A stretch of DNA of 64,000 nt from assembly GCF_042646205.1 (NCBI RefSeq), contig NZ_JBHRTF010000001.1, positions 248,001-312,000 of the forward strand. The letters are read 5' to 3'. This document shows positions 17,411 through 25,253 of this stretch, one piece after another. A model generated the notes under the pieces. The model ran no database searches. It was not told where the DNA came from and was given only the letters and a program-made list of their open reading frames with translations. Position 1 is the stretch's first letter; every line of letters starts with the position of its first letter. The position numbers were made by a program, and so were the translations under genes. This DNA comes from Cellvibrio fontiphilus_A. Its GTDB lineage: Bacteria; Pseudomonadota; Gammaproteobacteria; Pseudomonadales; Cellvibrionaceae.

Positions 17411-19201
17411 CTACTTTTGTAACGACTTGATGTAAGCCCGCCATCCACCCAAGTGGGTGATTTCCGTTGCGCCTTGCACGGCAGCACCTTCACAAATAAA
17501 ACCTTTCACTTCGCGGCCATCGTTCAGCGTGAGTGTGCCTATGCCGAGTGGAGCAGGAATGAGCGCAACAAAACTGCCAAAGTGCTGCACCGGTACATCC
17601 CACAGCTCCACAATAATTTCGGCCCCTTCGCTGTCGGTACGGATTAGCCCCGGCTTGGGTGGTGTGGTATTGGGTAGAGCAAACAAGCGATAATTTTTTG
17701 CAGTGAATGTGCTTTCAACAAACAGGGCATTGCGTTCTTGTAATTGCACATTCAGTGGCATACCGGTGAGGTGCGCGCCCACTACGGCGAGACGCACATA
17801 ACCGGCGGGGATATTTTTTTCTGAAGTAAATTGCGGCTGGATTTTTTTCATGGCGCCCAAGGGCAATTCAGTGGCGGCGTGCCATTTTTTTCCAAACGCA
17901 GCGAGCGCAGCGTCTTGCCATGCGGGTGCAATTAAGGTGATGCCAAACGGCAAACCATCAGCACGCATCACCGCAGGCAAAGCGAGCGCAGAAAGATCGG
18001 CGAGGTTGACAAAATTGGTGTAAGTGCCGAGTTGACTGTTAACCCCAATCGGATCGGCATTGACCTCGGTCATTTTCGGGTGACGTGGTGATGTGGGCAC
18101 TAACAGCGCATCCACATTTTTTATTTGGGTTTGAATCAGACGGGCAAGGTCAGCGCGCCTGTATTCGGCTTTAAACACATCGGTTGCGGAAAAACCCTTA
18201 GCTTTTTCAATAATACTGCGCACCACTTCGTTCATGTCCTGCGCGTGGTGTTGCATAAAATCGCCAATCGCGGCATGGCGCTCAGCAACCCAAGGGCCGC
18301 CATACAAAAGTTGTGCGAGTGCAAACATGGGTGTGAAATCTATTTCAATTAATTCCACATTCAGTGCGCGTATTTTTTGCAGTGTGTTTTCCCACGCCGC
18401 TTTGGCTTGTTCATCATCAAACCAATTGGGAGATGCAGGAATACCAAAGCGCGGTGTGGCAGAAAAATAAGTCGCGCTCGCAGGTGCGGTGCGCGAGTAA
18501 CCATCAGCGCTATCAAAACCTTCCATCACCGAGGCCACGGTTTCTGCATCATCGACAGTGAGTGAAAAAATAGAAACGCAATCCAAACTGCGGCACGCAG
18601 GCACAACACCGCTGGTGCTGAAACGGCCTTTGGTGGGTTTTAATCCGACAATATTGTTAAAGCCGGCGGGCACACGGCCTGAACCGGCGGTGTCGGTTCC
18701 CAAACTAAACGGCACCAAACCGCGTGCCACCGTAGTGGCCGAACCGGAACTGGAACCGCCGGAGACATAATCCGCATTAAATGCATTAGGCACTGCGCCG
18801 TAGGGCGAGCGCGTGCCTACCAAGCCGGTGGCGAATTGATCCAGATTGGTTTTGCCCAGCACAATCGCGCCCGCTTTTTTCAAGCGCGCTACACAGGTGG
18901 CATCGGTTGTGGCGATGTAACTAAAAGCAGGGCAGGCCGCCGTGGTAGGCATGCCGGCGACGTCGATGTTGTCCTTCACCGCAAAAGGCACACCGTAAAG
19001 CGGGAGGTTGATGGCGTCACTCTGTGCAGCCAAGGCATCCAACTGCGCGTCAATTTCAGCGGCAGAGGCGAGGTAAATCCACGCAGCATCATCCTTATCA
19101 AGCTGCGCGCGCAATGCCTGAAGTGCCGTTGGTGCGGCCATATTTTGGCTGCGGTAGGCATTCAGCCATTCACTAATTGTCCAACCTGTTGTTTGCATCA
19201 T
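17411..19201 (-). CDS. atzF: Allophanate hydrolase
   Basis: A 596-residue amidase-signature enzyme that hydrolyses allophanate to ammonia and CO2, the second step after urea carboxylase. The Ser-cisSer-Lys triad is visible: Lys76 in PFAVKDNIDVAG, the serine-rich loop GGSSSGSA (about 149-156) and Ser174 in TDTAGSGR. The C-terminal 130 residues form the gamma-glutamylcyclotransferase-like domain usual in AtzF/DUR1,2 (LAVVGAHLTGMPLNVQLQERNALFVEST). It is the first gene of the urea locus, directly behind a sigma-54-like promoter. Two ATG codons are adjacent; the first is used here. Confidence 0.95.
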   Translation of the reverse strand: MMQTTGWTISEWLNAYRSQNMAAPTALQALRAQLDKDDAAWIYLASAAEIDAQLDALAAQSDAINLPLYGVPFAVKDNIDVAGMPTTAACPAFSYIATTDATCVARLKKAGAIVLGKTNLDQFATGLVGTRSPYGAVPNAFNADYVSGGSSSGSATTVARGLVPFSLGTDTAGSGRVPAGFNNIVGLKPTKGRFSTSGVVPACRSLDCVSIFSLTVDDAETVASVMEGFDSADGYSRTAPASATYFSATPRFGIPASPNWFDDEQAKAAWENTLQKIRALNVELIEIDFTPMFALAQLLYGGPWVAERHAAIGDFMQHHAQDMNEVVRSIIEKAKGFSATDVFKAEYRRADLARLIQTQIKNVDALLVPTSPRHPKMTEVNADPIGVNSQLGTYTNFVNLADLSALALPAVMRADGLPFGITLIAPAWQDAALAAFGKKWHAATELPLGAMKKIQPQFTSEKNIPAGYVRLAVVGAHLTGMPLNVQLQERNALFVESTFTAKNYRLFALPNTTPPKPGLIRTDSEGAEIIVELWDVPVQHFGSFVALIPAPLGIGTLTLNDGREVKGFICEGAAVQGATEITHLGGWRAYIKSLQK

Positions 19202-19238
19202 TATCGTTCCCGCAGTTACATCTTAAATACAATCTTGG

Positions 19239-19252
19239 ATACAAGTTTGTAT
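19239..19252. promoter_or_regulatory. Candidate GntR operator ATACAA-N2-TTGTAT
   Basis: A 6+2+6 inverted repeat placed just downstream of the -12 box of the sigma-54-like promoter, over the expected transcription start. The FCD regulator encoded in the same locus is the obvious candidate ligand; this is inference. Confidence 0.55.
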
Positions 19253-19254
19253 TC

Positions 19255-19270
19255 AGCAGAAACTATGCCA
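19255..19270 (-). promoter_or_regulatory. Sigma-54-type -24/-12 promoter of the urea locus
   Basis: The minus strand reads TGGCATAGTTTCTGCT: GG and GC are separated by exactly 10 nt as required for RpoN, with TGGCA and TGC matching the consensus and the CG after TGGCA replaced by TA. It lies about 55 nt before the allophanate hydrolase ATG. Nitrogen control via NtrC would fit the pathway, but I see no clear NtrC site upstream. Confidence 0.6.
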
Positions 19271-19460
19271 ATTGAAAATCACACCCCGAATGCTTCCTTT
19301 GAGTGAAGATAAAATTCATATAATTCAATGAGTTAAATAACCTGGAGAATTTGAAGCAGGCACACGTCAGGTCGATTTTGAAGAAGGGTTTTATGCGCTG
19401 AAGTTGTGCGCAAAAATTTTAAGCGGGAGCCAAGTTGGTGCGGTTTGGCGCTGATTTTCA

Positions 19461-19558
19461 CATCTCATTTCATCTCAAAATTCAAAAATATTGAGATATG
19501 AGGTGATCTGCTCTATATTTCATCTCAATATTTTGATTTTTTGAGATGTATTGAGATG
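19461..19558. promoter_or_regulatory. Six-copy TTGAGATG/CATCTCAA operator-like array before the Fic gene
   Basis: CATCTCA(A) occurs at 19461, 19471 and 19521; TTGAGAT(G) occurs at 19491, 19541 and 19551. The outer pairs are each spaced 10 bp apart, one helical turn, and face each other. The last two copies run into the start codon of the Fic gene, so binding would block transcription or translation initiation. The binding protein is unknown. Confidence 0.6.
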
Positions 19559-20917
19559 ATTAAGCGGCCGCCTGATAACAGTAAATTTCCTGAGGAGCTG
19601 TGGGCATACGTTTGTGAGCATTTTGAAGCCGAAATACTCGATTACCTGAGCTTTTGGCAAGTTGTAGACGTTAAAGGAAGGTATCTCCATTACGATGAAT
19701 TCCGATATCGCATCCCCAAAGGTATAAATCCAGATTTAGCATGGGCCTTAACAAAAAAAGCGCGTAAGTCAGCGCAGCAGTTTCTTATTAATTTTGGCGA
19801 AGAAAATATAAGTAAGTATGTTGAGACTTCCCTTATTCAAAAAACCAAAACGATAGTCGATCAATCTACTACCACCGCCGCATTAGAGTGGGCTAACAAA
19901 AAAGTAGGTGAAGGGCAGAATATCGCTTACATGTTAGAGGATTTAATTGAAGACGAGGCGATCAGTAGTAGCCAGCTAGAAGGTGCGGCTACAACAACCT
20001 TGGTTGCAAAGGAGATGATCAAGCGTAAGCGTGAGCCACGCAGCATGGATGAACGCATGATTATTGGCAATTTTAAAATGATGAAATTTGTGTGGGATAA
20101 ACGACTGCTTCCGCTCACGACTGATTTAATAAAAGAGCTTCATGCCATTGGTGTTGGTGGTATAGATGATGAGAAATACACACCGGGAACTTTTCGCCTG
20201 ACGGATAATGTGGTGGTCGAGGATAAGGATGGAAATATAGTTCATCAACCGCCACCAGCTGCTGGGCTTGATGAGCGCTTACAATCTTTGTGTAATTGGG
20301 TGAATACCGATCACGATGATATTGAAAGCCAAAGCTATATTCACTCCTTGGTAAAAGCGATTTGCATTCACTTTTCGATAGGATACGAACATCCGTTTAA
20401 TGACGGTAATGGCAGAGTTGCGCGGGCGTTATTTTACTGGTTTATGTTTAAAAAAGATTATGGTGCCTTTCGCTACATATCGATTAGTAATTTGTTAAAA
20501 GAAGCGACTACCCAATATGGGAAATCCTACTTGTATACCGAAACGGATGAGATGGATATGACCTATTTCATTGATTATCAATGTTCGGTGATTATGCGTG
20601 CGGTTGCTGCGTTCAAAAGTCACTGCCAAAAAACCGTTGAAAATATTGAATCATTTGATACATGGTTATTTAACAGCGGTGTTTATGGAAGGCTCAGTGG
20701 AAAACAGCGAATTGTTTTTCAAGTTGCCAAAAACAGCCCGAATACTATTTTTACAGCACGATATGTAGAAGAAAAATTACACTGCTCTTATAACACCGCC
20801 GCCACTGTTTTAAATGGTTTGGTCGAGCTAAATCTTTTTGATAAAAACAAAGACGGCAAAGAGTGGGTTTATTCATTGCGTGATAAACAAGACATCCAGA
20901 AAAACTGGATGTCTTAA
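19556..20917 (+). CDS. Fic-family protein (putative AMP transferase), autoinhibited class II
   Basis: A 453-residue protein with the Fic core HPFNDGNGRVARA (about residues 279-291), where His and the GNGR loop bind ATP to transfer AMP or another nucleotide moiety to a target hydroxyl. An SSxxEG inhibitory-helix motif (SSSQLEGA, about 137-144) lies N-terminal to the Fic domain, which marks class II autoinhibited enzymes. The C-terminal about 70 residues look like a winged helix (TARYVEEKLHCSYNTAATVLNGLVEL), suggesting DNA binding, perhaps to its own promoter array. A TTG start five codons earlier is possible. The target is unknown. Confidence 0.88.
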   Translation: MIKRPPDNSKFPEELWAYVCEHFEAEILDYLSFWQVVDVKGRYLHYDEFRYRIPKGINPDLAWALTKKARKSAQQFLINFGEENISKYVETSLIQKTKTIVDQSTTTAALEWANKKVGEGQNIAYMLEDLIEDEAISSSQLEGAATTTLVAKEMIKRKREPRSMDERMIIGNFKMMKFVWDKRLLPLTTDLIKELHAIGVGGIDDEKYTPGTFRLTDNVVVEDKDGNIVHQPPPAAGLDERLQSLCNWVNTDHDDIESQSYIHSLVKAICIHFSIGYEHPFNDGNGRVARALFYWFMFKKDYGAFRYISISNLLKEATTQYGKSYLYTETDEMDMTYFIDYQCSVIMRAVAAFKSHCQKTVENIESFDTWLFNSGVYGRLSGKQRIVFQVAKNSPNTIFTARYVEEKLHCSYNTAATVLNGLVELNLFDKNKDGKEWVYSLRDKQDIQKNWMS

Positions 20918-20937
20918 ACATTGTTAGGGATTTATGT

Positions 20938-22305
20938 ATGACCATGAATTGGAACCAATTGTTGTGCGCAGACCGTTTGGGCCAGCGTGCAGCAAAACAC
21001 GAGGAGGGGCGTTCGCCGTTTCACTCGGATCATGACAAAATTATTTTTTCCGGTGCGTTTCGTCGCCTTGCGCGCAAAACCCAAGTGCACCCTATGGCGA
21101 CTAACGATCATATTCACAACCGCATGACACACAGTTTGGAAGTGGCTTGTGTGGGGCGCACACTGGGTATTCGTGTGGGGCAGGCGTTAAAAGATAAGGG
21201 TGATTTGCCTGCGCATATTTGGCCGACTGATATTGGCGATATAGTGCAAGCGACTTGCCTTGCGCACGATATTGGCAACCCGCCCTTTGGTCACACCGGT
21301 GAGGATGCAATTCGCAACTGGTTTCAAAAAGAAGGCGCCGAATTTTTAAAACATTTATCGCCTTCCGAGCAGGATGATATTCGCGTATTTGAAGGTAATG
21401 CCCAAGGTTTGCGTGTATTAACGACATCGGAGTATCACCAATTCCACGATGGTATGCGCTTGACCTACGCAACGCTTGCCTCCTCGATTAAATACCCCTG
21501 GACTTCCACTCCAACGGTACTGGGCCAGCGCCCGAAAGATGCCAAATACGGTATTTTTCAATCCGAGCTTGAGCACTTTCACGAGATCGCACAAAAAACC
21601 GGTTTGATTGAATTGGGCAGTGATTGGTATTGCCGTCATCCGCTGGTGTATTTAATGGAAGCCGCCGACGATTTTTGTTACGGCATTATTGATCTGGAAG
21701 ACGGCTTGGAAATGGGCATTCTCAACTGGGCAGAAATTTATGAGTTGCTGCACCCGGTAATTGCCGACTCGCCTCAGTTAAGTGATTTGGAGCGGTTGCT
21801 GAAAAAAGTGAACGATGGTCGCAAACCGGCATTGGTGCGCGGCAAGGTGATTGATGCGTTTATCAATGCCGGCACCGCCGCATTTATTCAGCACCAGGAT
21901 GCATTTTTGCGCGGCGAAGTGCAGGGCGATTTAATTTCCCTGTGCGATCCCAAGGTGCGCGATGCGGTGCAAGCCGCCAAAGATTTAGCCAAACGCAAAA
22001 TTTTTAATCACTCGCGTCGGGTGGAATTGGAGATTGGTGCCTATGCCGTAATTGGTACGCTGCTCAATACGGTTTGCTCTGCAGTCTATGCATCACTCGG
22101 CGATCCAACGCAAATGACTTACAAAGACAATCGCGTCATGGCGTTGATTGGTGAAAATAATTTCCATCCGAATGTCAGTGGAAAATCCGGCAACTATCAA
22201 TATTTGGCATTGATGTCGGTGATCGATTTTATTAGCGGCATGACCGATAACTATGCGACTAACCTTGCCAAACAATTTAATGGTATGGGCCATTCTCTTT
22301 TTTAA
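20938..22305 (+). CDS. dgt: Deoxyguanosinetriphosphate triphosphohydrolase-like protein
   Basis: A 455-residue HD-domain enzyme that splits dGTP to deoxyguanosine and triphosphate. The metal-binding set is visible: His in HNRMTHSLEV, the HD pair in CLAHDIGNPPFGHTGEDAI, and a later Asp in MEAADDFCYGIIDLED. The N-terminal DRLGQRAAKHEEGRSPFHSDHDKIIFSGAFRRLARKTQV is typical of the dGTPase type-2 subfamily. The gene is 20 nt downstream of the Fic gene and may share its transcript. A second ATG two codons in is an alternative start. Confidence 0.92.
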   Translation: MTMNWNQLLCADRLGQRAAKHEEGRSPFHSDHDKIIFSGAFRRLARKTQVHPMATNDHIHNRMTHSLEVACVGRTLGIRVGQALKDKGDLPAHIWPTDIGDIVQATCLAHDIGNPPFGHTGEDAIRNWFQKEGAEFLKHLSPSEQDDIRVFEGNAQGLRVLTTSEYHQFHDGMRLTYATLASSIKYPWTSTPTVLGQRPKDAKYGIFQSELEHFHEIAQKTGLIELGSDWYCRHPLVYLMEAADDFCYGIIDLEDGLEMGILNWAEIYELLHPVIADSPQLSDLERLLKKVNDGRKPALVRGKVIDAFINAGTAAFIQHQDAFLRGEVQGDLISLCDPKVRDAVQAAKDLAKRKIFNHSRRVELEIGAYAVIGTLLNTVCSAVYASLGDPTQMTYKDNRVMALIGENNFHPNVSGKSGNYQYLALMSVIDFISGMTDNYATNLAKQFNGMGHSLF

Positions 22306-22324
22306 CAGGTTGATATAACGCGCT

Positions 22325-23305
22325 ATGTTGCATGTTTATTTTTCACCGGCGACAGCGCGATGGCTGGTTGTGGTGTTTGTTCTGTTGTTGCTGATGGCGG
22401 TGCCGCTTTTTTTTATTGGCGGGCCAGATTGGGTGTCATCGCAGCTGTTAAAAAATGCGTGGAATTTTGGCCATGTATTGTTCTACGCGCTGCTGTTAAT
22501 TGTGGTGCAGTGGTTTGTACCCTTGCCGCGCTTGCATCACTGGCTGTTGGTGAGTTTAGTGGCGCTGCTGCTGGGCGGTGCGATTGAAGTGGTGCAACAT
22601 TTTGTGGGGCGCCATGCAAGCTGGAGTGACATTGTTAATAACCTTGCCGGTGTGTGGTTGGGGTTATTTTGGGGCCAGCACCCCACGTCAGATGCAGCGC
22701 GGCGTCTGGTGCGTGGCGGGCGAGTGCTCAGCGTTTTATTTATCGCCCCGGCGCTGTGGTTGATTGTCGATGCGGCTTGGGCAGAGCTGGATTTGCGCCG
22801 CGCATTTCCGCAGATAAATAGTTTTGAAAGCCGGGCCGAGCGACAACAACTATTTTTTAATCCGGCGCGGGTCGATGCGCAATTTCAGCGTGAAAATGTA
22901 AGTCAGGGAGCTTATTCGCTGCGGCTGGAATTGGCGCCCGGTGGATACTCGGGTATTCGTCTCCGCAGTTGTTATGGCGACTGGTCGGCCTATGGGAATT
23001 TTGCCCTGGATGCCTTTAACCCAAGCGCCGAACCGCTGCGTCTGGTGCTGCGTTTATCCGATATGATCCATGATCGCGGAACCCACAGTTACCATGATCG
23101 CTTTAACCAGGCATTGGTGTTGCAACCCGGTTGGAATGAGTTGCGCTTTCCGGTTGCGGATATCAGCAATAGACCAAAGGGGCGAACCATGACGATGGAT
23201 GCTATTTGCAACCTGGGAATTTTTGCGGCGGGTCTGGTGCAGCCAGCGGTGGTTTACCTGGACAATATTCGCTTGGAAAACACTCGCAGTGATAAGGGGC
23301 AGTGA
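22325..23305 (+). CDS. VanZ-like membrane protein with a C-terminal carbohydrate-binding-like domain
   Basis: A 326-residue protein. Residues 1-150 contain about five hydrophobic segments with the VanZ-type motif NAWNFGHVLFYALLL and EVVQHFVGRHASWSDIVNNLAGVWLG. After a final membrane segment, residues about 165-320 are beta-rich (SLRLELAPGGYSGIRLRSCYGDWSAYGNFALDAFNPS ... YLDNIRLE) and resemble a CBM11-like jelly roll exposed to the periplasm. The function of this fusion is unknown. It follows dgt by 19 nt and is probably in the same operon. Confidence 0.75.
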   Translation: MLHVYFSPATARWLVVVFVLLLLMAVPLFFIGGPDWVSSQLLKNAWNFGHVLFYALLLIVVQWFVPLPRLHHWLLVSLVALLLGGAIEVVQHFVGRHASWSDIVNNLAGVWLGLFWGQHPTSDAARRLVRGGRVLSVLFIAPALWLIVDAAWAELDLRRAFPQINSFESRAERQQLFFNPARVDAQFQRENVSQGAYSLRLELAPGGYSGIRLRSCYGDWSAYGNFALDAFNPSAEPLRLVLRLSDMIHDRGTHSYHDRFNQALVLQPGWNELRFPVADISNRPKGRTMTMDAICNLGIFAAGLVQPAVVYLDNIRLENTRSDKGQ

Positions 23306-23341
23306 TAACAGCTGGTGATAAATAAGCGCGCTATAAAAACA

Positions 23342-23363
23342 AACCGCCGATAAATCGGCGGTT
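23342..23363. terminator. Hairpin between convergent genes
   Basis: A perfect 9-bp stem AACCGCCGA/TCGGCGGTT with a 4-nt loop, lying between the stops of the VanZ-like gene and the small acidic-protein gene. The flanks are A-rich on the left but there is no long T run on the right. Confidence 0.6.
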
Positions 23364-23385
23364 GTATGACTGGATAAGGGATAGC

Positions 23386-23592
23386 TTAAAAATCCAGGTC
23401 TGAAATATCGTCGTATCCGAGCTGATCCTTAATGCGACGGCGCTCCAGGCGATCTTCAATTTTGCGGCGCATTTCCAAGGTGTGCTGGCTGGCTTCTTTG
23501 CCAGTCAGTTTTGGCGTTGCCTCTTCATCATCGGTTTCGATGCTAACATCATTAATCAGATCGGTATCCGGTGACTCTACATCAACTGACAT
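23386..23592 (-). CDS. Small conserved acidic protein (PA3496-like)
   Basis: A 68-residue protein. The N-terminal half is acidic (DVESPDTDLINDVSIETDDEEA) and the C-terminal half is a charged helix (RRKIEDRLERRRIKDQLGYDDISDLDF). The final segment resembles the small uncharacterised PA3496-family proteins of gammaproteobacteria. A longer frame exists, but the internal ATG is preceded by GGAG at a good distance and gives the usual family length. Function unknown. Confidence 0.75.
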   Translation of the reverse strand: MSVDVESPDTDLINDVSIETDDEEATPKLTGKEASQHTLEMRRKIEDRLERRRIKDQLGYDDISDLDF

Positions 23593-23807
23593 AAGACTAC
23601 TCCAACATTGACAGAGAGAAGGTTTAGCGTCGTTCCCGGCGTGGGAATTTTGACCCGCGCTATTTACCATAGCCTATTAAAAAACAAAAGAAAAATCTTG
23701 GCGCGCTAAAAAGATTTTTCTTTTTACCTTGGGGTCAAACTGGGGTAAAAAGCGCGCCGGTTCCCGGCGTAACAAGCGCTAACTTTTTGAGTTGAGGGTT
23801 TGCAGGC

Positions 23808-24272
23808 GTGGCAAAAAAACAAGTGGAAGTGATTGGTTGGCGCGAGTGGGTGGGGCTGCCTGATTTAGGTATTCCCGCGATCAAAGCCAAAGTAGATACC
23901 GGCGCACGTACCAGCGCTTTACACGCCTATTATGTGACGCCTTTTGAGAAGGATGGCAAACCCTGGGTGCGCTTTGGCCTTCACCCCTTGCAGCATGACA
24001 GCCTCACCTGCATTGAGTGCGAGGCGCCAGTAAAAGATGTACGCCCGGTCACTGACTCGGGTGGCCATACCGAGGCGCGGGTAGTGATTGAAACCTGTCT
24101 GCGCATCAATGGCCTGGAGCTGCCCATCGAAGTAACGCTGACCGACCGGGAGAATATGCGCTTCCGCATGCTGCTGGGGCGCAGTGCACTCAAACAGGGT
24201 TTTTGGGTGGATAGCAGCAAATCCTTTTTACTCGGCGGCAGCAAAGACCAGCCGCTGACTCCGGCACTCTAG
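23808..24272 (+). CDS. Retropepsin-like 'ATP-dependent zinc protease' family protein (RimB-like)
   Basis: A 154-residue protein of PF05618. The aspartic-protease-like motif is KAKVDTGARTSALHA (Asp-Thr-Gly at about residues 31-33), and a second conserved block ends with RMLLGRSALKQGFWVDSSKSFL. Members often sit directly before rimK, as here (55 nt gap), and in Pseudomonas the equivalent protein RimB modulates RimK-dependent modification of ribosomal protein S6. The family's 'ATP-dependent zinc protease' label is historical; a retropepsin fold is more likely. GTG start. Confidence 0.85.
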   Translation: MAKKQVEVIGWREWVGLPDLGIPAIKAKVDTGARTSALHAYYVTPFEKDGKPWVRFGLHPLQHDSLTCIECEAPVKDVRPVTDSGGHTEARVVIETCLRINGLELPIEVTLTDRENMRFRMLLGRSALKQGFWVDSSKSFLLGGSKDQPLTPAL

Positions 24273-24327
24273 GGCACTACTCGCCAGAGTGCCTTTTTCT
24301 TATTGATAAACATCCCTCAGGATTCCT

Positions 24328-25233
24328 ATGAAAATCGCAATTTTGTCGCGCAATCGTCGCCTTTATTCAACGCGTCGCTTGGTGGAAGCTTGCACCAAAC
24401 GCGGCCATGAGGTGCGTGTTATCGACATTTTAAAATGCTACATCGACATCGCCTCTGACAGCCCCGCCATTTGGTACATGGGCGAGCAGCTGGAGGATTT
24501 TGATGCAGTGATCCCGCGCATTGGCGCCTCGGTTACCCACTATGGTCTGGCGGTGATTCGCCAGTTTGAAATGATGGGCGTTTACTGCCTGACCGAATCC
24601 ATCGCACTGGGGCGCTCGCGCGACAAGTTGCGCGCCTTGCAGCTGCTCTCGCGTAAGGGCATAGGCTTGCCCAAAACCAGTTTCGCCTACAACGTGCACG
24701 ATGCCAAAGAGCTGATCAAACTGGTCGGTGGTACACCGCTGGTATTGAAACTCTGCGAAGGCACCCAAGGCCGGGGCATAGTTTTGGCAGAAACCCAAAA
24801 AGCCGCCGAAAGTGTGATCGAAGCCTTCCGCGAATTGCGCGCCGAGTTTTTGGTGCAGGAATTTATCAAAGAAGCTAATGGCAGCGACCTGCGCTGTTTT
24901 GTGATTGGCGACAAAGTGGTTGCCGCCATGGAGCGCACCGCGGCCGAGGGCGAGTTCCGCTCCAACCTGCATCGCGGCGGCTCAGCCAAGCTCGCCAAAC
25001 TCACACCCACGGAGCGACGCACCGCCATCAAAGCAGCGCAGACTATGGGCCTGCAGGTGGCCGGTGTAGATTTACTGCGTTCGGCGCGCGGCCCTCTGGT
25101 GATGGAGGTGAATTCATCGCCCGGTTTGGAGGGGATTGAAGGTGCGACCAGTAAGGATATTGCCGACGCTATAGTCGCTTTTGTAGAGGAAAATGCTCGC
25201 CCCAATGCCAACAAAACCCGCGGCAAAGGCTAA
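24328..25233 (+). CDS. rimK: Ribosomal protein S6--L-glutamate ligase RimK
   Basis: A 301-residue ATP-grasp ligase that adds glutamate residues to the C-terminus of ribosomal protein S6. It starts MKIAILSRNRRLYSTRRLVEA, and the ATP-grasp blocks PLVLKLCEGTQGRGIVLAE, FLVQEFIKEANGSDLRCFVIGDKVVAAMER and LVMEVNSSPGLEGIEGAT are intact. Length matches the E. coli enzyme (300 aa). It is co-transcribed with the RimB-like gene and converges on a GGDEF/EAL gene 20 nt away. Confidence 0.95.
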   Translation: MKIAILSRNRRLYSTRRLVEACTKRGHEVRVIDILKCYIDIASDSPAIWYMGEQLEDFDAVIPRIGASVTHYGLAVIRQFEMMGVYCLTESIALGRSRDKLRALQLLSRKGIGLPKTSFAYNVHDAKELIKLVGGTPLVLKLCEGTQGRGIVLAETQKAAESVIEAFRELRAEFLVQEFIKEANGSDLRCFVIGDKVVAAMERTAAEGEFRSNLHRGGSAKLAKLTPTERRTAIKAAQTMGLQVAGVDLLRSARGPLVMEVNSSPGLEGIEGATSKDIADAIVAFVEENARPNANKTRGKG

Positions 25234-25253
25234 TAACGCAGGCGAAGGGGCGC

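Larger units (their letters stand above)
19202..19540. other. Intergenic region between urea locus and Fic gene
   Basis: A 339-nt divergent region. Its left part holds the sigma-54-like promoter and palindrome of the urea locus; its right 80 nt hold the repeated CATCTCAA array. The middle (about 19275-19455) shows no gene or site I can name. Confidence 0.6.
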
